A stretch of DNA of 64,000 nucleotides, from assembly GCA_964643075.1 (NCBI GenBank), contig CAZXQO010000012.1, positions 1-64,000 on the forward strand, written 5' to 3'. Both the position numbers and the translations under genes were made by a program. Shown here in pieces: positions 7,640 to 15,211 of this stretch (its first letter is position 1; each line of letters opens with the position of its first letter). Under the pieces are notes generated by a model. It saw nothing but the letters and a program-made list of their open reading frames with translations, made no database searches and was not told where the DNA came from. The stretch is from Desulfocucumis sp964643075 (GTDB taxonomy: Bacteria; Bacillota; Desulfotomaculia; Desulfotomaculales; Desulfocucumaceae).

Positions 7640-8187
7640 AGTAAACTCTTCGTTTTAAACCGAATAGTTCAATCATGCTTCTCACGTTTTGCACTGTAAT
7701 GGGTTCCTTTCCTTTTTGCCTTGCCGTAAATAATTTCAATATTGCTCCTGCGCTTCATTTCCATCATCCGCTATAAATGCGTCTAAATTGATTCTGAAAC
7801 TGATTTTATGCATTTATGGCCGTCAAAACCTTGTGTAAAAGAGTTCGATACACACGACATCCAACCTGCTCTCTCACCGAAAAAAACATCCAATCTGACC
7901 TGTCATGAGGGCCTAACATCTAACCTGCTCACTCACCGGACTATGACATCTAATCTGCTCTGTACGCTTCAAAATCCGCCTTGTGGACATATTCCCACTG
8001 ACGATAAAATCACGGTTTTGGGATTCCGACTTCCGTCTCCCAAAACCCGCAAATGGCTTAAATATTGGACCTTTCGCACACTCTCTATTTTACCCTTGAC
8101 ATCAATACGACCGTCTCCACATGGCTGGTATGTTGGTACTAATCAAAACACTTTTATTTATCTTTACCTGCTTTTATTTTAGATAAC
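7640..8187. other. Intergenic accessory region with degenerate repeats
   Basis: About 550 bp contain no credible gene. The plus-strand frame over 7808-8182 is built from a degenerate 30-bp repeat (7857-7975) and lacks a ribosome binding site. The stretch lies just outside the predicted left end of the phage-like element. Confidence 0.5.
7857..7975 (+). repeat. Four degenerate 30-bp tandem repeats
   Basis: Units begin at 7857, 7886, 7916 and 7946, each starting ACATCYAAYCTG and continuing with CTCTCTCACCG- or TGTCATGAGGG-like sequence. Phased repeats of this kind occur at the termini of some transposons (IS21- and Tn7-like multiple transposase-binding sites). No transposase gene lies nearby, so this may be a relic end. 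The assignment is tentative. Confidence 0.55.
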
Positions 8188-8199
8188 CTGAAACCCTTG
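8188..8199 (+). other. Candidate left attachment core
   Basis: CTGAAACCCTTG differs by one base from CTGTAACCCTTG at 24749-24760, inside the last codons of rlmD. The match is short and could be chance. It is offered because it brackets the element and the right copy sits next to the integrase. Confidence 0.3.
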
Positions 8200-8286
8200 T
8201 GAAATAAGCACTTTTCGGAAACTGTTTTACTATGTTTTACTATGTATATTTTGCGATAAAATAAAAAAACGCTTTTCCGGGTGGAA

Positions 8287-8309
8287 ACAGGGTGGAATTG
8301 CCACCCTGT
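8287..8309 (-). terminator. Inverted repeat downstream of the leftmost HTH gene
   Basis: Stem ACAGGGTGG/CCACCCTGT with a 5-nt loop lies directly after the stop at 8313. On the minus strand the T run comes only about 25 bases later, so terminator function is plausible but not textbook. The stem and its GGGTGGAAA flank resemble the hairpin after the integrase gene (24710-24732) with a compensatory base-pair change. Confidence 0.5.
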
Positions 8310-8312
8310 TTA

Positions 8313-8654
8313 TTATTTTTCCTCATTAAGCTGGTCAATAGGTTTTATATTAAATGGGTCAGTAAGGTCACACCCTTCATACTTTTCAAGGAATTCAAGT
8401 AATGCTGAACGTGTCACCTTCATTGAACCAAGTTTTAATGCCGGAAGTAAACCAGCCCTGATTATGTCATAAACGAATTTTGTATTTGATTTTATTAATT
8501 CGGCAACTTCACTGACTGTATAAAGAATATCTTTGGATTCAGCATTATATATTACAGTGACATTTTGTTTCTCACCAATCAAATTGTGTCTTTTCAAGTC
8601 ATTAATAATTGCAGATGCAATCTGCTTTTCATTTATTTCTATGTTCATTAGCAA
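8313..8654 (-). CDS. Excisionase-like helix-turn-helix protein (left copy)
   Basis: 113 residues. The C-terminal half is a MerR/excisionase-type winged helix: LYTVSEVAELIKSNTKFVYD, then KLGSMKVTRSALLEFLEKYE. It is a close paralogue of the 74-residue protein at 22224-22448, sharing the LKLGSMKVxRSALLEFLEKY block, and differs by an extra ~45-residue N-terminus. Proteins of this type act as recombination directionality factors or small repressors. The TTG start at 8654 has AAAGGA at 5-nt spacing; an ATG at 8648 is the alternative. It is the outermost gene of the element at its left end, opposite the integrase. Confidence 0.75.
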   Translation of the reverse strand: MLMNIEINEKQIASAIINDLKRHNLIGEKQNVTVIYNAESKDILYTVSEVAELIKSNTKFVYDIIRAGLLPALKLGSMKVTRSALLEFLEKYEGCDLTDPFNIKPIDQLNEEK

Positions 8655-8791
8655 CCAGTTCCTTTCTATTCGCTTTTATTAAGGCAAGGTAATACAATCT
8701 ATACCCCCAAATATAAACACCCCTTTAAAAGCTAAATATAAGCTTCTAAAGGCATTTGAAAGTTAATTTTCAATTATTATATCATAGTATT

Positions 8792-8826
8792 AAACACCCT
8801 TGAACAGTTTCAGTCCAAGGGTGTTT
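8792..8826 (-). terminator. Terminator of the SLH-protein gene
   Basis: Near-perfect stem AAACACCCTTG/CAAGGGTGTTT (8792-8802, 8816-8826) followed on the minus strand by A/T-rich sequence. It ends the SLH gene (stop at 8841) and separates it from the HTH gene. Confidence 0.8.
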
Positions 8827-8840
8827 TGATAATCTATTGA

Positions 8841-10976
8841 TTATTCAGTTGTCCAGTCAAATATGGCATAAATGAAGGTCAGCATTTCCACCCTTGTTAC
8901 TTCTCCATCAGGGTTGAATTGGTCATTATATTCAAACCAGCGATAAGATATAGCAGTGTTAATGGCATCCCTTGCCCAATGCCTGGTGATTATCTTCCAT
9001 TCGAAATTGGGTTCAGCAAACTTTGCCAAGATGGTCACCATTTCACCCCAGGTGACATTCTTGTCAGGGTTGAACTTCCCATCAGCACCCACTGAAATCA
9101 AACCTGCATTTGCAATGCTGCTGACTGCTTCATTGTACCAGGCATTAGATGCAACATCCTTGAAGTTGTTCTTTTCAGAATAAACAGCAGCCTTACTTTC
9201 AGTGGTCAACAGCCTATACACGATTTGGGCAAGCTGTGCCCTTGTAACAATGTCTTTATTACCCATTAGACCATCAGTATACCCAAGCAGATATTCAGTT
9301 TTTGTGGTGTCCAAGACTGCTTTTCCATAGGACAAAACAACCGCTGCCTTCTGTTCAACTACTGGTTCAACCACAACAGAATGGTTTGAATGGCTGCTGC
9401 TTGACCTGTGATTGGATTCTGAAGGGGTTGAAGGGGTTACTGGTACAGGTGTAGGGTCAGGCTGTGGTTGTGGTTCAGGTGTGGGTGTAGGTTCTTCTTC
9501 CTGGTCAACTGGTTCTTCTTCAGGGTCAGGTTGTTGGTTGTCCTGTCCAGGTTCTTCTTCAGGTTGCGGTTCAGGTTCAACAGATGGATATTCTTCCACC
9601 TTGTAAAGTTTCCCATTTGTCAATCCAAGAATATCTGTTCCATTAAGCGGTTCAGCTTCTGATTCAATACTTGTCAATGTTCCATCTGCTTTTACATAAG
9701 CAATGATTATGACCTTGTATGTTTTCCCCGGTGTAAGTTCTGATATTTTTCCATCACCCGCTGTTCCAAGGGAAGATGAATCAAGAATTACCGTTCCCGG
9801 TTCTTCAGGTTCTTCTTCAACTGGTGCTGGTATATATTCTTCAACCTTGTAAGTCAGTCCATTTGTTAAACCAATAATTTCTGTTCCAAGAAGTGCTTCA
9901 ATTTCTGATTCATTGGGTGTTAGTGTACCATCAAATTTTGAATAGCTTATAACATCATCCACTGTGACCTTATATTGCTTTCCTGATTCAAGCCCTATTA
10001 TTTTCCCATTCCCTGCAATTCCCAAGGATGATGAATTAAGAATTACTTCAGTTGGTGGAATCTCATAATCCAGCTTCATAAGGACATTTGGTGATAAAAG
10101 GTCAAAACCAGCAGGAATTTCAATACCTGATTCAGCATTATAATCATTCACCCATCCTTTAGGAACAATTTCATCATCTTTGAACAGTTCAAGTAAACCT
10201 TCCGTTTCAATAGAATCATACATAGAGAAAAAATATGAAAACCTGGCAATGTCAGCACCGCCACCTGATGCAGTGTTATTAAATATCTTTGTACCACTGA
10301 TAACTATGTTGCCTGTATTTGAAATGCCACCGCCATATTTATCCGCTGAATTATTTGTAATAATGCTTGAAGTAATATTACATGATGCTGGTGGTTGAGT
10401 AGTATTCTTTATTGCACCGCCATCTGACAAGGCATGACCATTTTCAAATGTGCAGTTCTCTATGGTGACATTTGCAGGGTTAGCCACATAAATATGACCA
10501 CCTTGAACAGCAGTATTGTTATTAAAAGTACAGTTCTTGAAGGATGTAGTTTTATTAAGAACATAGACTGCACCCCCATTTGCTGTACTGGTTAAACTGT
10601 TTTGGAATACACAATCTTGAAATGTAATATTCCCATTAGTAATAACAAATGCAGCAGTAGAATCAATTCCACCCCCATCAAAGGTTATGTTCTGATATAT
10701 AGCTTCAGACTGAATTCTCAAAATAGCAGATGAATCCATTCGCTTTATGGTGATGTGTTTATCTGCATACCCTATGTTTTGAATTGCATTTTGGTCTATC
10801 AATCCTGTGATACCTATTACATCACCATCATTTGCCTGAATTATTGCTGAATACAGTCCTGAAAAAGTTGAAACAGTTGTTACTTCTCCTGCTGCCATTG
10901 CTTGCGGTGCTTGGCATAAAATCACCAATGCAGCCAAGCACATTGTCCAGAAAAGCTTTTTGAATTTTTTGTTCAT
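8841..10976 (-). CDS. Secreted beta-helix protein with C-terminal S-layer homology domains
   Basis: 711 residues from the ATG at 10976 (GGGAGGTT at 7 nt). A signal peptide (MNKKFKKLFWTMCLAALVIL, cleavage near AMAAG) precedes a right-handed beta-helix region with recurrent NCTFxN and GGAI/GGGI turns (about 60-250). Next come two ~75-residue repeats (VILNSSSLGIAGNGKI and VILDSSSLGTAGDGKI), a Pro/Glu/Gln-rich linker, and about 160 residues of SLH motifs (FKDVASNAWYNEAV, GKFNPDKNVTWGEMVTILAK, FNPDGEVTRVEMLTFIYAIF). Known SLH domains anchor proteins to pyruvylated cell-wall polymer. The gene lies downstream of the head genes where lysis or fibre genes would be expected. It may be lysogeny-expressed cargo that alters the host surface, or a spike-like adhesin. 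It has its own terminator. Confidence 0.88.
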   Translation of the reverse strand: MNKKFKKLFWTMCLAALVILCQAPQAMAAGEVTTVSTFSGLYSAIIQANDGDVIGITGLIDQNAIQNIGYADKHITIKRMDSSAILRIQSEAIYQNITFDGGGIDSTAAFVITNGNITFQDCVFQNSLTSTANGGAVYVLNKTTSFKNCTFNNNTAVQGGHIYVANPANVTIENCTFENGHALSDGGAIKNTTQPPASCNITSSIITNNSADKYGGGISNTGNIVISGTKIFNNTASGGGADIARFSYFFSMYDSIETEGLLELFKDDEIVPKGWVNDYNAESGIEIPAGFDLLSPNVLMKLDYEIPPTEVILNSSSLGIAGNGKIIGLESGKQYKVTVDDVISYSKFDGTLTPNESEIEALLGTEIIGLTNGLTYKVEEYIPAPVEEEPEEPGTVILDSSSLGTAGDGKISELTPGKTYKVIIIAYVKADGTLTSIESEAEPLNGTDILGLTNGKLYKVEEYPSVEPEPQPEEEPGQDNQQPDPEEEPVDQEEEPTPTPEPQPQPDPTPVPVTPSTPSESNHRSSSSHSNHSVVVEPVVEQKAAVVLSYGKAVLDTTKTEYLLGYTDGLMGNKDIVTRAQLAQIVYRLLTTESKAAVYSEKNNFKDVASNAWYNEAVSSIANAGLISVGADGKFNPDKNVTWGEMVTILAKFAEPNFEWKIITRHWARDAINTAISYRWFEYNDQFNPDGEVTRVEMLTFIYAIFDWTTE

Positions 10977-11070
10977 CTTGTGAACCTCCCAAAATAATAT
11001 TTGGCAGTCATGCTGCCATATCAATATTATAATTTGACTTGTCCACAATTCGGTTTGTTTCGACAAAAAG

Positions 11071-11096
11071 AAAAAACCCTGAACCGAAGTCCAGGG
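11071..11096 (-). terminator. Strong terminator with UUCG loop after head genes
   Basis: Minus strand: CCCTGGAC-TTCG-GTTCAGGG (one G-U pair) followed by six T residues. It ends the terL-portal-gp7 unit. A second hairpin, AGGGGTA/TACCCCT (11179-11196), lies just upstream and may reinforce it. Confidence 0.9.
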
Positions 11097-11226
11097 GTCT
11101 GTATTTTACATATTTTTTTGGAAACGCTGGAAAAAGCGACCTTCTAAAATGCCCTATAAGCCACGAAAAAAAGTTTTTAGGGGTAACAGTACCCCTGTAT
11201 TTTCAACGCTTCATAAGTCATCACCC

Positions 11227-12255
11227 CTAAATTTTTACAAAGGTCTTTTTCCAATCGGCATATTTCATATCACCTGGTACATAATAGGTCTTTCCATCAG
11301 CACCCCTTGCAGCACGTTCCCCATAATCATCTTCAAAGTAGGGAACAGTGGTTGTTCTGCACCAAACATGAAATGGGGGTGCTGTCACCCCAACTTCAAA
11401 ATCTTTCATAGTAAACACATGACCATCTAAATCTTGGCAAATCTGACTTGTTTTATTGTCCAGGGTTGCAAGAATTTCAAATCTTTCAACATCAAGTGCA
11501 TTGAAACAATCTTTTTGTGCAGTGGAAGCAAAGAAGGCTGATTCAGTTGTTATCAGCCTTCCTGCTTTATTCTTACTTACATTAAATTGTTCTGCAATGT
11601 TCTTGATTGCCTTATCAGGGGAATCCCCTCTTATAATACTTTGGGTAAGCTGTGTATGCACTGAATTGATAAGCTGCTGTTTATTAGTCCATATTCTATC
11701 ACTGAAGGTTTTCCCATCAGCAGTCCACGGTTTTGATATTACTGCTGAAATCTGATTTTCATTTATTGGTTGTAAATCCCAACCAATATTGAAACCCTTC
11801 TGAATTTCAAAGGCTGTGTGGTAATAACCTTCCGAATAGATGTTTCTTGCCAATTTATCAAGTTCATCAACTTGGTTACCATAAAGAACTTCAATCTGTT
11901 GTTGCATCTGAACTTTTAAAGCTTCCAGCCTGGAAACATGAACCCTTGCTGAAGCATTTTCAAGCTGCTTCATCCATAATTGGTTCATTGCGTTCTTTTC
12001 ACCAAATTTGATATATTCATGAACATCCCATTTGAATTCAGCAAGTTCCCTGGTGTTCAACAGCTTCTTAGCTTCAGTCAATGAAATATCATTATTAACC
12101 GCAAACCTTACATACCATTTTGAAATTTCTTTTTCAACATTAGATATTGCAATCCTGAATTGTTTTTCCAAGTCTAAATAATAGGAATGACCTTTCTGAA
12201 GTTGCGCTGCTTCAAGGATTTCAAAACGTTTTTTCCAATACTTATCATTCTTCAA
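11227..12255 (-). CDS. Phage minor head protein (SPP1 gp7 / Mu gpF-like)
   Basis: About 342 residues. The C-terminal ~140 residues form the gp7/gpF head-morphogenesis domain: RGDSPDKAIKNIAEQFNVSK, TTESAFFASTAQKD, and ILATLDNKTSQICQDLDGHV followed by VTAPPFHVWCRTTTVPYF. In SPP1, gp7 binds the portal and supports DNA entry into the host. TTG at 12255 has GGTGG at 5-nt spacing and yields the family-like start KNDKYWKKRFEILE; an ATG at 12291 would extend it by 12 residues. It overlaps the portal gene slightly, as is usual for this pair. Confidence 0.9.
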   Translation of the reverse strand: MKNDKYWKKRFEILEAAQLQKGHSYYLDLEKQFRIAISNVEKEISKWYVRFAVNNDISLTEAKKLLNTRELAEFKWDVHEYIKFGEKNAMNQLWMKQLENASARVHVSRLEALKVQMQQQIEVLYGNQVDELDKLARNIYSEGYYHTAFEIQKGFNIGWDLQPINENQISAVISKPWTADGKTFSDRIWTNKQQLINSVHTQLTQSIIRGDSPDKAIKNIAEQFNVSKNKAGRLITTESAFFASTAQKDCFNALDVERFEILATLDNKTSQICQDLDGHVFTMKDFEVGVTAPPFHVWCRTTTVPYFEDDYGERAARGADGKTYYVPGDMKYADWKKTFVKI

Positions 12256-13717
12256 CTGTTCCACCGCCTTTGAAAGCAGCAGTATATTCATCCATTATTG
12301 AATTCTGTTTTTCTTCTTCAATTCGTTTCAATTCTTTTTCAACATCAGAAGTCCAAGGATGCTGTGAAATGATGGTTTCATTTGATAAGATTCCAACTGA
12401 CTTGGAACAGTTTTCAATGGTTTCAGATTCATTAATAAGAATATCCCGGTTGAATATAACTTCAACTTCTTGACCTTCAAAGGTGCCTTGACTGGTATTA
12501 GTAAGATGGGTATTGACAAACCAAAGCAGTTCTTCAAAGGAAGCCTGGTATTCAGTTTCCATTCCATTAGCATCTAAATCAATATCAGAATACATGCTTT
12601 GAATGTTCATTTGGTTTGGATTCCCTGACATCCTGTCATCTTTGGCATCATAACCCCTTGCATTTTCAATCAATGCCTTTTTGAACAGTTCCAAGATTGC
12701 TTTATAATTATCAGCATTGACTTCTACTGTAAGAGTATCAACACCACCATCAGCACCTTCAACTGTCTTGACCTTAACAGCACCATAGGTTGCCAAGTTA
12801 TGCCGGAATTCAGCAAGGTTTGTTCCATCCATATTCTTAATGACAAGAATGGTATTTCTTGCATCTTCCTGCATGTTGTTTTCAAAATCAGAAAGCATTG
12901 TATTGATTCCATCCTGCAAGGATTTAACCCGCCTAATCAAAGGCATTTCTTTATTGTTATACTTAAAAGGAATCAGGGGAATTTTGCCCCAATTATATTC
13001 TTCAAAATTGCCTTCTTCATCTTCAACAATTATGTAATTGCTTGATGGATTATCCATATCAGGAATAAGGGTTTTATTCTGAAGAATAAACCGCTGAATC
13101 CCATTGATATTATACACTTCAACCTTTTCAATGATTTTTTCAGTGCTGCCTTCATAAGCATCTACTTCATATAAGCGAACCGCACAATCAAGAATAGTAT
13201 GGTCAGCATCTTTCCAAAATGGAAGGATTTCATAAGGTTCAAACTTCTTGAAAATTAGTTCACCCAAATCATTGTAATAAGGATAAAGCCAACCAATACC
13301 ACCATTCAAGGAATCTTCACCAAGGTTTTTTAATGTCCGCTGAAATCTCTTATTAAACACCAGCTTCAGTGCATTAGCATATGCTTTGTTTTCAGTATCA
13401 AATGTTAAAGGTTTCCCCAGCAAATAATTAACCTTTTGGTCAACCATCTTTGCATACTGATTATCAACAAGCTTATTGTTTGGAAGGTTTTCAACTTCTT
13501 GCAGCAAACCATCCCTTCCAATTACGGTTCTTTTCCGGGTCAGAATGTCATGGTCACCAGCATAGTATTTTTCACCAGTAATCATGGCTTTTCTCTTGGG
13601 TGAACGCTTCCACTTACCAATTTCTAATTCAAGAAACTGCTTATCTGTCAACCTAGTCTTTGCAACTTGTTTTATTATATTGTTAATTCTTGACATTTCA
13701 CTAAAAATATTAAACAT
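12245..13717 (-). CDS. Phage portal protein (SPP1 gp6-like)
   Basis: 490 residues, typical for the SPP1 gp6/DUF-type portal family. Landmarks are the KMVDQKVNYLLGKP helix near 95, LGEDSLNGGIGWLYPYYNDL, and PLIRRVKSLQDGINTMLSDF near 270, the wing/stem helices preceding the tunnel loop. Portals form the dodecameric DNA gate of the capsid and dock the terminase. The ATG at 13717 follows AAGGGGGC. It is encoded directly after the large terminase (17-bp gap) and before the gp7-like gene, the standard packaging order. Confidence 0.93.
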   Translation of the reverse strand: MFNIFSEMSRINNIIKQVAKTRLTDKQFLELEIGKWKRSPKRKAMITGEKYYAGDHDILTRKRTVIGRDGLLQEVENLPNNKLVDNQYAKMVDQKVNYLLGKPLTFDTENKAYANALKLVFNKRFQRTLKNLGEDSLNGGIGWLYPYYNDLGELIFKKFEPYEILPFWKDADHTILDCAVRLYEVDAYEGSTEKIIEKVEVYNINGIQRFILQNKTLIPDMDNPSSNYIIVEDEEGNFEEYNWGKIPLIPFKYNNKEMPLIRRVKSLQDGINTMLSDFENNMQEDARNTILVIKNMDGTNLAEFRHNLATYGAVKVKTVEGADGGVDTLTVEVNADNYKAILELFKKALIENARGYDAKDDRMSGNPNQMNIQSMYSDIDLDANGMETEYQASFEELLWFVNTHLTNTSQGTFEGQEVEVIFNRDILINESETIENCSKSVGILSNETIISQHPWTSDVEKELKRIEEEKQNSIMDEYTAAFKGGGTVEE

Positions 13718-13734
13718 TTAAATTGCCCCCTTTC

Positions 13735-15138
13735 TTAATCAAAACTAAATCTATCACCCTGACCAATTTTTTCTGCAATGCCTGTTGTCGCATCAGGTGC
13801 ATCATCATGAAGGTTCTTTCCTTCTTTCTGATATTTGGTCATTGCAGCATAGTATTCAGGGAATCTGTCATTCCAATTAACCGGGAAATAAACATGGTTC
13901 ATAACCCAGGTTGAATTGGAAAGGATTCTTGCGTTCTTGTTTTTGGATTGATGGAATGGATTTACTTGCACTTTGTTACTGTGATGAACTTCTTTCAATA
14001 TTCGTTCAACTGACCTAGCAAACCCACGCCCACCATTATTGGATTCAATATCAGCTACATTCACATCATCATCATGAAGCATCTTTGCCGTTGCAGGTTC
14101 AGTGATTTCCATTCCATCTTTGGTGTAAAGAACATTCAGCACATAAGCTTCATTGTTATAAACACCATAGTCAATTGAACAATGGTAATCATCACCCTGG
14201 TCAGCAGTATCAGTGTAATTTCTGATTGCTGTGAATAAAAGATTGCCCTTTTCATCCTTTGGAAGCTTCTTATATGTTTTGAAGCTGGTGTATAACTTGC
14301 CTTTTATATCAATAGGTTCTTGCTGATAGTTTGCGGATGCTATATCCAAACCCATTGCTTTAATCTTTGCTTGATATGATTTATGTGAAAGCACTTCATC
14401 ACAAAGCATTGAACCATCATCCTGTAAAGCCTTCATGGTGATATGTTTAATCTTTGCGCCTTGCCCCCGGTAATGTTCCAAAGCCCTGCCAGCCAAATCA
14501 CCTGTTGCCCACCGGGTCATGATTATAATGATTTTACCGCCTTCTTCAAGCCTGGAAAGCATGGTGTTTGTGAACCAATCCCAATGCTTTTGAAGAACTT
14601 CTTCGTTGTAAGCTTCAGCAGCGTTCTTAATAAGGTCATCAATAATCATCAGAGTACAACCAAAGCCTGTTGCAGTACCAGTGGGGGAAGTTGCAAGGTA
14701 ATTATTATACCCCCCTTCCAAACTCCAAAGGTTCATTGCACCATCACCTTGTTTTATCCTGGTGTTTGGAAATATGTCAGAATAGGTGACTTTGTATTTA
14801 TCAACCTTTGTTTCCTGGATGCTATTTCTGACATTCTTTGAAAACATGGTTGAAAGGGTTTCATTATATGAACCAGTCATAATTTTTTCAGTTCCGTTAT
14901 AACCAAGAACCCATTCAACAAATAACCCGGCTGTTCTGCTCTTTCCATGTCTTGGGGGCATATTGACCACCAATACTTCATCATCACCTTCATAGAAAGC
15001 TTGGAATTCATTGCATAGGTCAACCAGGTATTCTCTTTCAGGCTTATAAAAAGAAGGTGCTTTCAGGTTGCAATAAAAAAAGAATTCACGCTTTGCAAGG
15101 CTTATATGGGAATAAAGCTTCATCAGCTTTTTATTCAT
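13735..15138 (-). CDS. terL: Phage terminase large subunit
   Basis: 467 residues from the ATG at 15138. The ATPase has a Walker A variant PPRHGKSR near residue 65, a Walker B strand LMIIDDLIKN near 170, and coupling motif IIIMTRWATGDL. The C-terminal RNase-H-like nuclease starts near 310 (YTDTADQGDDYHCSI) with later acidic residues (DIESNNGG, HDDAPDATTG). It packages DNA with the portal and small terminase. The small terminase gene is 5 kb away on the same strand, separated by the tape-measure unit and three terminators, unlike the usual adjacent terS-terL pair. An upstream ATG at 15159 is possible, but the spacing favours 15138. Confidence 0.93.
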   Translation of the reverse strand: MNKKLMKLYSHISLAKREFFFYCNLKAPSFYKPEREYLVDLCNEFQAFYEGDDEVLVVNMPPRHGKSRTAGLFVEWVLGYNGTEKIMTGSYNETLSTMFSKNVRNSIQETKVDKYKVTYSDIFPNTRIKQGDGAMNLWSLEGGYNNYLATSPTGTATGFGCTLMIIDDLIKNAAEAYNEEVLQKHWDWFTNTMLSRLEEGGKIIIIMTRWATGDLAGRALEHYRGQGAKIKHITMKALQDDGSMLCDEVLSHKSYQAKIKAMGLDIASANYQQEPIDIKGKLYTSFKTYKKLPKDEKGNLLFTAIRNYTDTADQGDDYHCSIDYGVYNNEAYVLNVLYTKDGMEITEPATAKMLHDDDVNVADIESNNGGRGFARSVERILKEVHHSNKVQVNPFHQSKNKNARILSNSTWVMNHVYFPVNWNDRFPEYYAAMTKYQKEGKNLHDDAPDATTGIAEKIGQGDRFSFD

Positions 15139-15163
15139 TTCCCTTGCATCCCCTCCCATTGAA

Positions 15164-15191
15164 AAACCCCATGATTGATTTCATGGGGTTT
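15164..15191 (-). terminator. Terminator between tape-measure and packaging genes
   Basis: Perfect stem AAACCCCATGA/TCATGGGGTTT around a 6-nt loop, with flanking A/T tracts. It follows the tape-measure stop at 15212 and precedes terL, so head and tail units are separately transcribed. Confidence 0.88.
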
Positions 15192-15211
15192 TCTTTCTGT
15201 ATTAAATTTGT

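Noticed and set aside
7808..8182. 124-codon plus-strand frame
   Set aside because: It is composed of the degenerate 30-bp tandem repeats, lacks a ribosome binding site and has no protein-like composition.
9412..9606. Plus-strand Gly/Ser/Cys-rich frame and short repeats that look like an array
   Set aside because: This is the antisense of the Pro/Glu/Gln-rich linker of the SLH protein. The repeats are codon repeats of GGTTCTTCTTC type, not CRISPR repeats with unique spacers.
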